A stretch of 9,553 nucleotides of DNA from Roseburia sp. CAG:10041_57 (GCA_001916965.1 MNTL01000016.1:1-9553); one strand, 5' to 3'; positions 1 through 6,513 are shown, counted from the stretch's first letter. Numbers and translations: made by a program. The notes: generated from the letters alone by a model not told the origin.

Positions 1-253
1 ATAGGAGTATCATCATATAAGTTTCCTCATGGATAGCCCTGCAGCCATCCATTCTAAGTGAGCAAGTAAATTTATTCTTGCACATTATGGGTATTCGTTA
101 CAGCGTCTGCTTGTTTCAAATTATACCACAAGAATGTTGCGCAGGAAAGTGGCAACCCATTAACAAGGTATGAATCAAAAATAATCAAAAATAATTTCAA
201 AAAAGTTTGTCCCTTTTTTTGATCTTGACCGTTATATGAGTAAAAGGACACGA

Positions 254-327
254 CAGGAGGTGAAATAAGCGATGACACAGGTTACTACTCTGCATAGGAT
301 TATGCGCGGGGCTGCTTATTTCTCCTG
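254..327 (+). promoter_or_regulatory. RBS-sequestering stem-loop in the leader ahead of the peptidase gene
   Basis: The left arm at 254-270 (CAGGAGGTGAAATAAGC) is complementary to the right arm at 314-327 (GCTTATTTCTCCTG), giving a 14-bp stem with a 3-nt bulge (GTG) and a loop of about 43 nt. The left arm contains a perfect Shine-Dalgarno, AGGAGGTGA (255-263), placed 8 nt before the ATG at 272. Folding would therefore hide the ribosome binding site, as in translational attenuators. The pairing is seen directly; a regulatory role is inferred. It could instead be the relic of a mobile-element end. Confidence 0.45.
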
Positions 328-373
328 CCCACTATGGAGGCTGCGACTTAAAATCAGCAGGATAGGCGCATAG
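272..373 (+). CDS. possible 33-residue leader peptide or gene remnant
   Basis: An ATG at 272 follows an excellent AGGAGGTGA with 8-nt spacing and opens a short frame of 33 residues ending in TAG at 371-373. The peptide begins MTQVTTLHRIMRGAAYFSCP and is rich in Arg, with no signal peptide or transmembrane segment. The start site lies inside a stem-loop (254-327) that would sequester its RBS. I do not recognise the product. It could be a regulatory leader peptide, or the 5' scrap of a longer gene such as a recombinase that has been lost. The strong RBS is the only real support. Confidence 0.3.
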   Translation: MTQVTTLHRIMRGAAYFSCPLWRLRLKISRIGA

Positions 374-399
374 TTTATACATGAAATATTGCTATGCGC
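366..399. repeat. 8-bp inverted repeat GCGCATAG/CTATGCGC
   Basis: GCGCATAG (366-373) and its exact reverse complement CTATGCGC (392-399) are separated by 18 bp of A+T-rich sequence. The repeat lies about 60-90 bp ahead of the peptidase start, between it and the mini-ORF. It could be a dimeric-regulator operator or an RNA hairpin. It is not a terminator, because no T-run follows. The rest of 1-457 shows no supported long gene; a TTGACC at 225-230 resembles a -35 element but has no good -10 partner. Confidence 0.4.
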
Positions 400-482
400 A
401 TATTTAGGAAAGACAAAGCAGGATGTTTTCAGATAATTAAGTGAAAGGAGACTTATAATGAAAGAAAAAGATATTAAGTGTT

Positions 483-1571
483 TTGCTTGCTTCTTTATTA
501 TTGCTTTCGACAAGTGCCACCGCTTTTGCTATGGAAACTGAGACTAATGCAGATAATTGGTTGGTCAGTGCGAATCAGCATCAAATCATTCATAACGCTA
601 AGATTGCTGCAGAAACAGGTCAAAATGTTACTCTGACAACAAAGATTCTGTCGGATCTAAGTGATAATCATTTTGAACTTGTCGAAGTGGGTGATACAGG
701 ATATATGATTTTCGACCCACAATCAGGCAAGTATTTGGAAGAAGCATTAGATTCGCCTTCTCCATATTTGGGACTTTCAGAAAACTTATACTACTTTGGA
801 CCCCTTAACTATTATCAACTGTCGGGTGATAAATTTGTTCACACAGTAATTCATAACGAATACGATATGTCTTTTGCTGAATGCCGTTCTTTACAATCTG
901 CATTTGATACGGCATTACAAAACTCTCGTACACAGAAAGATACAGAAGTATTAGCCCTTATGCAAACGAATCTAAATTCGAGGGCAAGTGTTAATAGACT
1001 GCAATCTCATTTTTCAGCACGTGCAACAAATAAGTATATTCCAAACTACAAATATATCAAAAATGCAATTTATCCTGCAAACGAGAATAACACCTGTGGA
1101 TATACAGCAGCGTGTTTGATTTTGAATTACTGGCATAAAGTTAAGGGAAATGTCATTGACAGTTCATTCCTTGATTCTAATGGTAATTTAAAAACTACTG
1201 GAAACACTTTGCAAGACAAGTTACTCTCTTATGGAAAATCGAATTCCTCTTGGGGATTAACTATTCGAGATGTCTTAATCGACTATTGCAATGAGTATGG
1301 AGTTGCGGCAACTTCAACATACTATGTAACAAATTTCGATATTTTTGCAGAAGTTGGTCGAAACCGTCCAGTAATTGTATTCGGATATTTTCCTGATTCT
1401 CCTGGGCAAGTTCAAAGTCGTGGAAAAGTATTTCATGCAGTTACCGCTTATGGAACATCAACAAGCGGGCTTGTTACTAAACTAATTGTCCATTACGGAT
1501 GGTCTGGTTACAGTCACGTCACATTAGACGGTGGTTTAGTCGGTTCAAGTACACAGTTTGTATTAAATTAA
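483..1571 (+). CDS. secreted papain-like cysteine peptidase (C39-like/C10-like), start disrupted
   Basis: Product of up to 362 residues, counted from the TTG at 483. The N-terminus is a hydrophobic signal sequence ending SATAFA, with likely cleavage before ME, so the protein acts outside the membrane. The C-terminal half has papain-like peptidase hallmarks. Cys205 sits in NTCGYTAACLILNYW, the usual nucleophile helix, and His318 in FHAVTAYG. A later VHYGWSGY segment (337-344) resembles the NWGWGG region of C10 streptopains, with His337 where Asn or Asp is usual. Residues 20-190 are an unassigned, possibly propeptide-like region. The good RBS (AAAGGAG, 444-450) points to the ATG at 458, but that ATG is out of frame. 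One base fewer in the following A-rich tract would give MKKKILSVLLAS, a classic signal-peptide start. The gene is thus either frameshifted or started poorly at TTG. The substrate is unknown. It is followed after 15 bp by a lipoprotein gene, probably an operon. Confidence 0.75.
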   Translation: MLASLLLLSTSATAFAMETETNADNWLVSANQHQIIHNAKIAAETGQNVTLTTKILSDLSDNHFELVEVGDTGYMIFDPQSGKYLEEALDSPSPYLGLSENLYYFGPLNYYQLSGDKFVHTVIHNEYDMSFAECRSLQSAFDTALQNSRTQKDTEVLALMQTNLNSRASVNRLQSHFSARATNKYIPNYKYIKNAIYPANENNTCGYTAACLILNYWHKVKGNVIDSSFLDSNGNLKTTGNTLQDKLLSYGKSNSSWGLTIRDVLIDYCNEYGVAATSTYYVTNFDIFAEVGRNRPVIVFGYFPDSPGQVQSRGKVFHAVTAYGTSTSGLVTKLIVHYGWSGYSHVTLDGGLVGSSTQFVLN

Positions 1572-1586
1572 AAAAGGAAGTTAAGT

Positions 1587-2012
1587 ATGAAGAAAGTCTT
1601 TACATTTTTTCTCGCAATGGCAATTATATTTGGAATTTCTGGTTGTGGAAAGAAAGAATATATTGTTTTTCCTTTTTCTGCATCAGATGTTGTGAAAATT
1701 GAAACGTACTATTCTAACTCAGAGGCAGACACCAAGGAAAAAACGCTAACAGAAGAAGCGGATATTGACTACCTATATACGTTTTTTTCTGAGCTGCCTG
1801 TGAAAGATGCAAATTCAGATTCTACTAACGACGGTAGTACAATAAAATTCGTGTTTGATCTTTCAGATGGGACGAATTACGAACTTGTTTACATTGGTAT
1901 TGCAACAAAAAAGGGATACCTACAATCTGAAACTTCTGATTTTTATTATTTTACATCTTCTGACATCATTGGTGTTTGGGCAAACTTATCTAAGATGCGG
2001 CTTGACTTTTAA
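1587..2012 (+). CDS. small lipoprotein of unknown function
   Basis: A 141-residue protein with AAGGAAG (1574-1580) 6 nt ahead of the ATG. Residues 1-19 form a lipoprotein signal peptide (MKK, then a hydrophobic stretch) ending in the lipobox ISGC with Cys20, so the mature protein should be anchored to the outer face of the membrane. The body is acidic and contains no recognisable catalytic motif. The segment at about 90-110 (FVFDLSDGTNYELVYIG) alternates polar and hydrophobic residues, suggesting beta strands. It starts 15 bp after the peptidase stop and is probably co-transcribed with it. A partner or inhibitor of the peptidase is conceivable but is only a guess from position. Confidence 0.75.
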   Translation: MKKVFTFFLAMAIIFGISGCGKKEYIVFPFSASDVVKIETYYSNSEADTKEKTLTEEADIDYLYTFFSELPVKDANSDSTNDGSTIKFVFDLSDGTNYELVYIGIATKKGYLQSETSDFYYFTSSDIIGVWANLSKMRLDF

Positions 2013-2042
2013 CAATCCCTACGATTGGAAACAGCTTAGCAC

Positions 2043-2087
2043 AAAAAACGCGGGGCGCAGCAGTCATCATCGGCTGCCGCGCCCGCG
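2043..2087 (-). terminator. rho-independent terminator of the reverse-strand gene
   Basis: On the reverse strand a GC-rich stem of about 12 bp with bulges (arms 2073-2087 and 2049-2061) is followed at once by TTTTTT (complement of the A-run at 2043-2048). It lies 8 bp beyond the stop codon of the reverse gene at 2095. On the forward strand the same hairpin is followed by TCATCTTTTA, so it may also weakly end the peptidase-lipoprotein transcript, which has no other terminator. Confidence 0.75.
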
Positions 2088-2094
2088 TCATCTT

Positions 2095-2343
2095 TTACTC
2101 TGCGTCTGAAAGCGTCATGGTGAACTGCGCTTCCTCAAATGCTGCGTCGGTTATGTTTTGCAGTTTATGGATCGTCTGCTCTGCCAGCGGACGCATAGCT
2201 GCGTCCATATCCGGCAGTGCGTCGGAAATCGCCGCAATCGTTCTGCGGCAGTCGTGCTTGTGGTAAATGCAGATGGTTGATTGAATACGTTCTTTTACTT
2301 CTGATGCGGAAACACCTTGTTGATGTGCAATCGCTTTAAACAC
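2095..2343 (-). CDS. small protein with a Spo0A-C-like N-terminal helix motif, possibly a fragment
   Basis: This reverse-strand frame of 82 residues starts at GTG. The beginning, FKAIAHQQGVSASEVKERIQ, resembles the IAxxxGVSxxEVxxxIQ helix-turn-helix motif of small Spo0A C-terminal-domain-like proteins common in clostridial mobile elements. That resemblance is from memory and not verified. The rest is acidic, probably helical and unassigned. There is no convincing Shine-Dalgarno before the GTG, so the N-terminus may be truncated. Base composition is clearly GC-richer than the flanking genes, and it has its own terminator, so the block looks imported. It is the only gene on this strand with reasonable support. 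Confidence 0.5.
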   Translation of the reverse strand: MFKAIAHQQGVSASEVKERIQSTICIYHKHDCRRTIAAISDALPDMDAAMRPLAEQTIHKLQNITDAAFEEAQFTMTLSDAE

Positions 2344-2391
2344 CTGTTTTGTATCACGTTTTTTGATACCAAATATCTAACCACAATCTTT

Positions 2392-2420
2392 TTGACTAAA
2401 TTATTTCCATTTGGTAATAC
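2392..2420 (+). promoter_or_regulatory. sigma-A-type promoter TTGACT-17-TAATAC
   Basis: TTGACT at 2392-2397 and TAATAC at 2415-2420 are separated by exactly 17 bp, near the vegetative consensus. It points towards the 2509 remnant and, beyond it, the agrA-agrC genes, with no terminator visible in between. It could supply basal transcription of the two-component genes. A small inverted repeat (GTATCA/TGATAC, 2351-2369) lies just upstream. Confidence 0.5.
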
Positions 2421-2508
2421 CCCAAAAACGTGAACAGAAAAAGACGCTAATGTATATACTATTCTAATTACTAACTAGGATGGGATTGATGATGCCCATA
2501 TATATTAT

Positions 2509-2742
2509 GTGAATAGGAAAGAGTATGTTGATTGGGCAGTTAAGGTGCTTACAGTCGTTCGAAGCGTATGGAGCACGTTTTCAGGTGAAGGAGCGAGCGA
2601 ATGGAGAGAATCGGTTCACAAAGAATTTATAAAAACAGGAATAACTCCTAAAGATTATTTTTATGCTGGGTATGTGAGTATAGTCCTGATAGCAGTATTT
2701 ATGGTTATGGGAAAGATTGCAGTGAAACGATATGTGCAATAG
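2509..2742 (+). CDS. short membrane-anchored hypothetical protein or gene remnant
   Basis: A frame of 77 residues can start at GTG 2509, but no Shine-Dalgarno precedes it. The frame stays open upstream back to a stop at 2476, with protein-like codons, so this may be the tail of a decayed gene. The C-terminal third has one predicted transmembrane helix (about residues 51-68, VSIVLIAVFMVMGKIAV) followed by basic residues. The middle is charged and includes WRESVHKEF. I do not recognise a family. It lies between the foreign-looking block and the agr genes on the same strand as agr. Confidence 0.35.
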   Translation: MNRKEYVDWAVKVLTVVRSVWSTFSGEGASEWRESVHKEFIKTGITPKDYFYAGYVSIVLIAVFMVMGKIAVKRYVQ

Positions 2743-2931
2743 CAAAATGTATTAAAAATAGGTATTGATATATAATTTTGTAGACGAACATGGAATATTA
2801 CAAATATAGAGTAATGGTTAAAATTTTGGATGAAAATGCCGAAATATAATAAAAAATAGGAAAATATACAAAAAATAATCCAACCAAATGAAAGAAGTAT
2901 GTCAAATTTGTGTGTGGAAGGGGATGAGCAT
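2743..2931 (+). promoter_or_regulatory. intergenic region ahead of the response regulator
   Basis: This is a very A+T-rich 189-bp stretch with no credible gene. Two TATAAT sequences occur, at 2771-2776 and 2845-2850. Either could be the -10 of the regulator-kinase operon, but neither has a good -35 at 17 bp. The direct-repeat box found at 5010 and 8697 is absent here, suggesting that the sensing genes are not under the same control as agrB and the downstream genes. Confidence 0.3.
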
Positions 2932-3657
2932 ATGTTCAGAATTGCTATATGTGATGATGAAAGACAATTTAGAAAACGCATTCATGATATTTTAATAGAA
3001 TATATGAATGAAAATGATATATTATACGAAATTGATGAATTTGAATCAGGAAAGGATTTTATAAGTTTAGGTATCAATCTAGCAAAGTATGATATTGTTT
3101 TTCTGGATGTAAATATGGATGAACTGGATGGAATGGAAACTGCGCAGAAAATAAGAAAAGTCAGCAATGATGTTTTTATAGTTTTTGTTACAGCATTTAT
3201 TACATGTGCCCCTCAAGGATACAGCGTAGGAGCTATAAGATATATTTTGAAAAATAATGTAAATTTTCCGGAACTAATATTTGAGTGTATGGATGCAATC
3301 AGCTTGAATATGAATTATGTAGCCCAAAAGAAGAAATTTAACTTTAATGAGGGTACAAAGATTGTAGCATTAGAGCGTTTGTTATACATAGAGAGCAGAT
3401 TGCATAAACTTGAGTTTTACATTATGGAGGACAAGTTAAAAAAATATTCAATATATGGCAAACTAGATGAGCTGGAAAAAGAGTTGCAAGGTAATGATTT
3501 TATCCGGATACATCAAAGTTATCTGGTTAATATGAAGCATATTGAGAAAGTCAGCCGGTATGAGGCGTTATTGAACAATGGTATTAAGTTGGAAATTCCA
3601 AAAGCACGATATAAATTTGTTGAAGAAACATTTGTTTCGTATAAAGGAGAATTGTAG
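2932..3657 (+). CDS. agrA: AgrA-like LytTR response regulator
   Basis: A cytoplasmic DNA-binding response regulator of 241 residues, the usual AgrA size. Residues 1-120 are a receiver domain: acidic pair Asp8-Asp9 in ICDDE, phospho-acceptor Asp59 in FLDVNMDELDGM, Thr87 in FVTAF and Lys107 in YILKN. Residues about 138-241 match a LytTR DNA-binding domain, including FIRIHQSYLVNMKHI and a closing IPKARYKFVEETF. I chose the ATG at 2932 because GGAAGGGGA lies about 7 nt upstream and MFRIAICDDE is the normal receiver start; an ATG 33 bp earlier lacks an RBS. The kinase gene follows directly. It probably activates the direct-repeat sites at 5010-5042 and 8697-8729 when phosphorylated. The symbol is by homology of the system; orthology to staphylococcal AgrA is not proven. 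Confidence 0.9.
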   Translation: MFRIAICDDERQFRKRIHDILIEYMNENDILYEIDEFESGKDFISLGINLAKYDIVFLDVNMDELDGMETAQKIRKVSNDVFIVFVTAFITCAPQGYSVGAIRYILKNNVNFPELIFECMDAISLNMNYVAQKKKFNFNEGTKIVALERLLYIESRLHKLEFYIMEDKLKKYSIYGKLDELEKELQGNDFIRIHQSYLVNMKHIEKVSRYEALLNNGIKLEIPKARYKFVEETFVSYKGEL

Positions 3658-4962
3658 ATGCTGATTAGTTACATTCAAAGTATTATGATGATAATATTGG
3701 AGGTAATATGCTGCAAAATATTTTTTGAAAGTTTTGCTGAAAAGAGATCAAAAAATAATTATAGAAATTATAGTATTATTTTAGGAATTGTGGTATGTGA
3801 ATATGTAATAGCTTCATTATTTTATGATAAGTTTATCTTGAAACAAATATTGGCTATAGTTGCTGTTGCGGTGTTTATGTGCTTTTATTTTAAAATTCAT
3901 TTCGGAAAAGCAATAATCTTATCATTATTATTTCAGGCATTGCTGCTTTCTGTAGACTATTTTACACTATGGTTAAATGTTTCTCTTTTTGATAGTATAG
4001 CAGAAATTAGCAGGTTGCATTTTGTAGGTGGAAGTTTAATAACGGTTTTGGGAAAAATAATTCTTTTCCTAGTTGTTTTGCTTATCAGGAAGAAAGTAGG
4101 AGGGGAGTCCTCGGATGTTTTAAGAAGTACAGATTGGCTTCGATTTATTTTTTTCCCAGTTTTTACAATCTTCACAGTTATTGCATTGATCATGACATCT
4201 GGAAACATTGAGAATCAAAAGCAGGAAAATGTATTCTTGGTTATAGCATTGTGTTTAGCAGGGATGAATATAGTTGTGTTCTATATGATAAATGATATAT
4301 TAAAACGTGAAATTAAGATTCGTGAAAATGAAGTGTTTCAACTGAAAGCACGAAATCAGACAGACATGTACCGTTCTATTTCAGAAAATTTTGTTAAACA
4401 ACGGAAAAAAACACATGAATATAAGAACCAGATTATGTGCATTGAGTCTTTGATAGAGATGGAAAATTATGATGAACTAAAGGATTATGTGAAAAGTATA
4501 AGCGGAAATTTGAGTACAGAGTTAGATTATATTAAAACAAATAATGTGATTATTGATGCTATATTAAATAGCAAATATAAGGAAACATTGGATAAAGGCA
4601 TTGTATTTATCTTTCAAATCAATGATCTATCAGGAATTAAAATGTGTGATGAGGATATTGTTGTTATATTATCGAATCTTTTGAATAATGCAATAGAGGC
4701 TTGTGAAAAGTGCTCAGGCAAAAAATTTATGAAAATGAAACTGGTTAAAGAGAAAGACAACATTATTATATCTGTAAAGAATACATATGATGGTAAACTT
4801 AATATTAAAGATGGAGAAATACAGACCTCAAAGAAATATGAAATGGATGAGCATGGGGTTGGAATAAAAAATATAATTGAGGTTATAACAAAATATCAAG
4901 GCTCTTATGCTATACGAAATGATAATAATGAGTTCTACTTCTCAGTTATATTGCCAAACTAA
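3658..4962 (+). CDS. agrC: AgrC-like peptide-sensing histidine kinase
   Basis: A 434-residue membrane sensor kinase. Residues 1-215 contain six or seven hydrophobic helices, the polytopic sensor that binds the cyclic peptide in this family. Then come a linker helix and the dimerisation/phosphotransfer region with His253 in KKTHEYKNQ. The HPK10-type ATPase domain has an N-box (NLLNNAIEAC, Asn344) and a glycine box (HGVGIKNI, 399-406). It ends FYFSVILPN, as expected for a complete domain. The ATG follows the regulator's stop codon with no gap, and AAAGGAG lies within the end of the regulator gene, indicating translational coupling. A strong terminator closes the transcript. The expected ligand is the peptide encoded by the AgrD-type gene at 5678. 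Confidence 0.9.
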   Translation: MLISYIQSIMMIILEVICCKIFFESFAEKRSKNNYRNYSIILGIVVCEYVIASLFYDKFILKQILAIVAVAVFMCFYFKIHFGKAIILSLLFQALLLSVDYFTLWLNVSLFDSIAEISRLHFVGGSLITVLGKIILFLVVLLIRKKVGGESSDVLRSTDWLRFIFFPVFTIFTVIALIMTSGNIENQKQENVFLVIALCLAGMNIVVFYMINDILKREIKIRENEVFQLKARNQTDMYRSISENFVKQRKKTHEYKNQIMCIESLIEMENYDELKDYVKSISGNLSTELDYIKTNNVIIDAILNSKYKETLDKGIVFIFQINDLSGIKMCDEDIVVILSNLLNNAIEACEKCSGKKFMKMKLVKEKDNIIISVKNTYDGKLNIKDGEIQTSKKYEMDEHGVGIKNIIEVITKYQGSYAIRNDNNEFYFSVILPN

Positions 4963-4972
4963 GATGAACCTT

Positions 4973-5009
4973 AAAAAAGTGATTTGCTGCAAGCAAATCA
5001 CTTTTTTTT
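4973..5009 (+). terminator. rho-independent terminator after agrC
   Basis: A perfect 9-bp stem, GTGATTTGC (4979-4987) and GCAAATCAC (4993-5001), has a 5-nt loop. It is followed by eight T (5002-5009) and preceded by six A, so it should work in both directions. It separates the sensing genes from agrBD. Confidence 0.9.
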
Positions 5010-5042
5010 GTCATTTTCTGCAAAAAAAGGTCACTTTCTGCA
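5010..5042 (+). promoter_or_regulatory. direct-repeat pair, probable LytTR-regulator binding site for agrB
   Basis: GTCATTTTCTGCA (5010-5022) and GTCACTTTCTGCA (5030-5042) are direct repeats differing at one base, with starts 20 bp apart, about two helical turns. LytTR regulators such as AgrA, VirR and ComE bind paired direct repeats about 21 bp apart just upstream of -35. The same pair with the same spacing recurs at 8697-8729. Assignment to the AgrA-like regulator is inferred from architecture and context; the bases do not match the staphylococcal consensus. Confidence 0.7.
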
Positions 5043-5049
5043 ATGGATA

Positions 5050-5077
5050 TTGTTTTGTAAACAGATAAAGTTATACT
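5050..5077 (+). promoter_or_regulatory. probable agrBD promoter
   Basis: A -10-like TATACT (5072-5077) lies 29 bp after the second direct repeat, with a TTGTTT (5050-5055) 16 bp upstream as a poor -35. A weak -35 beside an activator site is typical of activated promoters. The AgrB start codon is 22 bp downstream. Confidence 0.5.
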
Positions 5078-5099
5078 TAATTTGGCAGGAGGCATAACT

Positions 5100-5681
5100 A
5101 TGATTGAAAAAATAGCTGATGATTTAATTGGTCAGATGACTGAAGCAAGGTTAATTGACAAAGAGATGGAAGCAAGATATGTTTATGTTTTTATCTGTTG
5201 GATAGAGAAATTTATTACTGTTGGCAGTATTATCGTAATCAGTTTGATGTTTCACAAGCTGCTCCCAACTATATTTTTTCTTGTGTTTTTTTTAGAATTA
5301 AGAAAGAGAACTGGCGGATATCATCTGGACAAGTTTTATAGATGTTATTTAGCATCCATTGTTTCTTATTTAGTTATCGTGATTATAAGTGAAAAATTGT
5401 CAGAACATCCACAATGGTTATTTGCAATAGTACTACTTGCTATAACAGGGATAGGATTGATTGGTACAGCGAATCATCCTAATATGCACATGACATCAGA
5501 TGAATTGATGGAATCGAAAAAATCTGCGAGGACTATTGTTTTACTTGAGGGGTGCATAATACTTGGCTGTGTTCTGTTAGATGCAGATATGGTTTACGTT
5601 AGTTATATGGCAATAGCTGTTATATTATGTGCAGCTTTGCTGTGTATAGCAAAAATTTTTAAACAGGAGGTGAAAGAATGA
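5100..5681 (+). CDS. agrB: AgrB-type pheromone-processing membrane endopeptidase
   Basis: A 193-residue polytopic membrane protein, the normal AgrB size. AgrB cuts the C-terminal part off AgrD and forms the thiolactone. The catalytic pair is His75 in GGYHLDKF and Cys82 in YRCYL, seven residues apart as in staphylococcal AgrB (His77/Cys84). The preceding ELRKRTGGYH is the conserved basic loop. About five or six hydrophobic helices cover residues 28-66 and 80-190. The ATG at 5100 is chosen because AGGAGG (5087-5092) is about 7 nt upstream; an in-frame TTG at 5082 overlaps that RBS region and is rejected. Its last codon and stop overlap the next gene (ATGA), so the two are translationally coupled. 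Confidence 0.93.
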   Translation: MIEKIADDLIGQMTEARLIDKEMEARYVYVFICWIEKFITVGSIIVISLMFHKLLPTIFFLVFFLELRKRTGGYHLDKFYRCYLASIVSYLVIVIISEKLSEHPQWLFAIVLLAITGIGLIGTANHPNMHMTSDELMESKKSARTIVLLEGCIILGCVLLDADMVYVSYMAIAVILCAALLCIAKIFKQEVKE

Positions 5682-5827
5682 AGAAGGTTAATAAGAAAGT
5701 GTTGAAGGTTGTAGAACATGTCATGAGAAATGAAGCTGTATATGGAATAGATAGATTCCCACCTGCATGCATGGGAATATTTCATCAGCCGAAACGTCCG
5801 ATTATCCAGAAGAAAAGTGAAAGATAG
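5678..5827 (+). CDS. agrD: AgrD-type cyclic thiolactone autoinducer precursor
   Basis: A 49-residue precursor overlapping agrB by 4 bp, with AGGAGGTGA (5665-5673) inside agrB as its RBS. Residues 1-30 are a basic, partly amphipathic leader that should hold it at the membrane. The core is A-C31-M-G-I-F35, followed by HQPKRP (36-41) and a basic tail ending QKKSER. The C-x4-HQP-x-x-P arrangement matches clostridial AgrD; the C. perfringens precursor, as I recall it, has CLWFT before HQPEEP. This predicts a five-residue ring closing Cys31 to the carboxyl of Phe35, with an N-terminal tail of unknown length drawn from RFPPA. The tail is more basic than the acidic tail of staphylococcal AgrD. Its partner is the AgrB directly upstream. 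Confidence 0.9.
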   Translation: MKKVNKKVLKVVEHVMRNEAVYGIDRFPPACMGIFHQPKRPIIQKKSER

Positions 5828-5966
5828 TTAACTGGCGTGTTTTACTATTATATCTGTAGCCATAGATGCTATAGGAACTTAATTGTTTATTCCAAGATGA
5901 CAAGTATAAAAAGGAGGTACTGATATGTTAAAATAAATTAAGAAAGTTATTGCATTTGCATTAGCA

Positions 5967-6461
5967 TTGACTATGTTAATGGGTATGGGAACAATGGTGT
6001 CAGCAGCAGAAAAGGAGAGTAGTATTCCTGAATATTCTGAAACCAATGATGGTGGAATGACGGTGAATATTGCAGGAGATCAGGAAGGAACAATAGTTGA
6101 AGGCAGTGGTAATGAGGAAGGGATTAATCCGCTATGGTGGCCTGGAGATGGACCGGCTCCGCAGGTGACAAGCATTTCACTTTATAAATATGGCTGGCTT
6201 ACAAATGGAAATTTTGGCGTTACGATCAAGGTATATGGATATGGCAGCGATACTACAACATTTGATGGAAGAAGTATTTCGTGGATACATCAGGAGCCAT
6301 TTATTATATCTGGTACAGGCGCAGATGGCTTCTATTATACATATGATTGTGGTCCGATTACGCAAGCGGGAAGTTATAGATTTAATACAACTTTCAGGTC
6401 AACAAACTTCCCTAATACTACACGTTCCTTTTCAACGGTATTCACGTTTAGTGCAAACTAA
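5967..6461 (+). CDS. secreted small protein, signal peptide interrupted by a stop at codon 4
   Basis: The evident gene begins at the ATG at 5925, placed 6 nt after AAGGAGGT (5911-5918), and reads M-L-K-stop-IKKVIAFALALTML. Without the TAA at 5934 it is a textbook signal peptide ending MVSAAE, with cleavage likely before AEKES. The frame then stays open to 6461 (164 residues from the TTG at 5967, which has no RBS). The mature part starts with an acidic, Gly-rich stretch. It then has LWWPGDGPAP and a region of alternating aromatic and polar residues up to FTFSAN, suggesting a beta-sandwich fold with a single Cys. I recognise no family. It lies 97 bp after agrD with no terminator between, so it is probably under the same pheromone control. 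The intact remaining frame suggests a recent mutation, a sequence error or recoding. Confidence 0.65.
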   Translation: MTMLMGMGTMVSAAEKESSIPEYSETNDGGMTVNIAGDQEGTIVEGSGNEEGINPLWWPGDGPAPQVTSISLYKYGWLTNGNFGVTIKVYGYGSDTTTFDGRSISWIHQEPFIISGTGADGFYYTYDCGPITQAGSYRFNTTFRSTNFPNTTRSFSTVFTFSAN

Positions 6462-6462
6462 T

Positions 6463-6495
6463 ATATGTTAATTCATATAAATAACATATTATAAT
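6463..6495 (+). promoter_or_regulatory. inverted repeat with a consensus -10 (possible internal promoter)
   Basis: ATATGTTA (6463-6470) and TAACATAT (6482-6489) are exact inverted repeats 11 bp apart, directly abutting a perfect TATAAT (6490-6495). The candidate -35 (TTAATT, 6468-6473) is poor. It could be an operator-promoter for the next gene, whose ATG is 18 bp downstream. A+T-rich DNA makes chance matches likely. Confidence 0.3.
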
Positions 6496-6513
6496 GCGAA
6501 TGGAGGTGGTTAA

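Noticed and set aside
29..52. Palindrome ATGGAT...ATCCAT near the left edge, and a short open frame ending at 36
   Set aside because: No T-run and too short to be judged; the frame of 11 codons could be the end of a gene to the left but cannot be supported.
72..278. 68-codon reverse-strand frame in the leader region
   Set aside because: No ribosome binding site, no recognisable domain, and it overlaps the structured leader with the forward RBS; it looks like chance in A+T-rich DNA.
2899..2931. Eleven extra residues at the start of the response regulator
   Set aside because: No RBS before ATG 2899; the receiver domain normally begins with the MFRIAICDDE segment, which has its own RBS.
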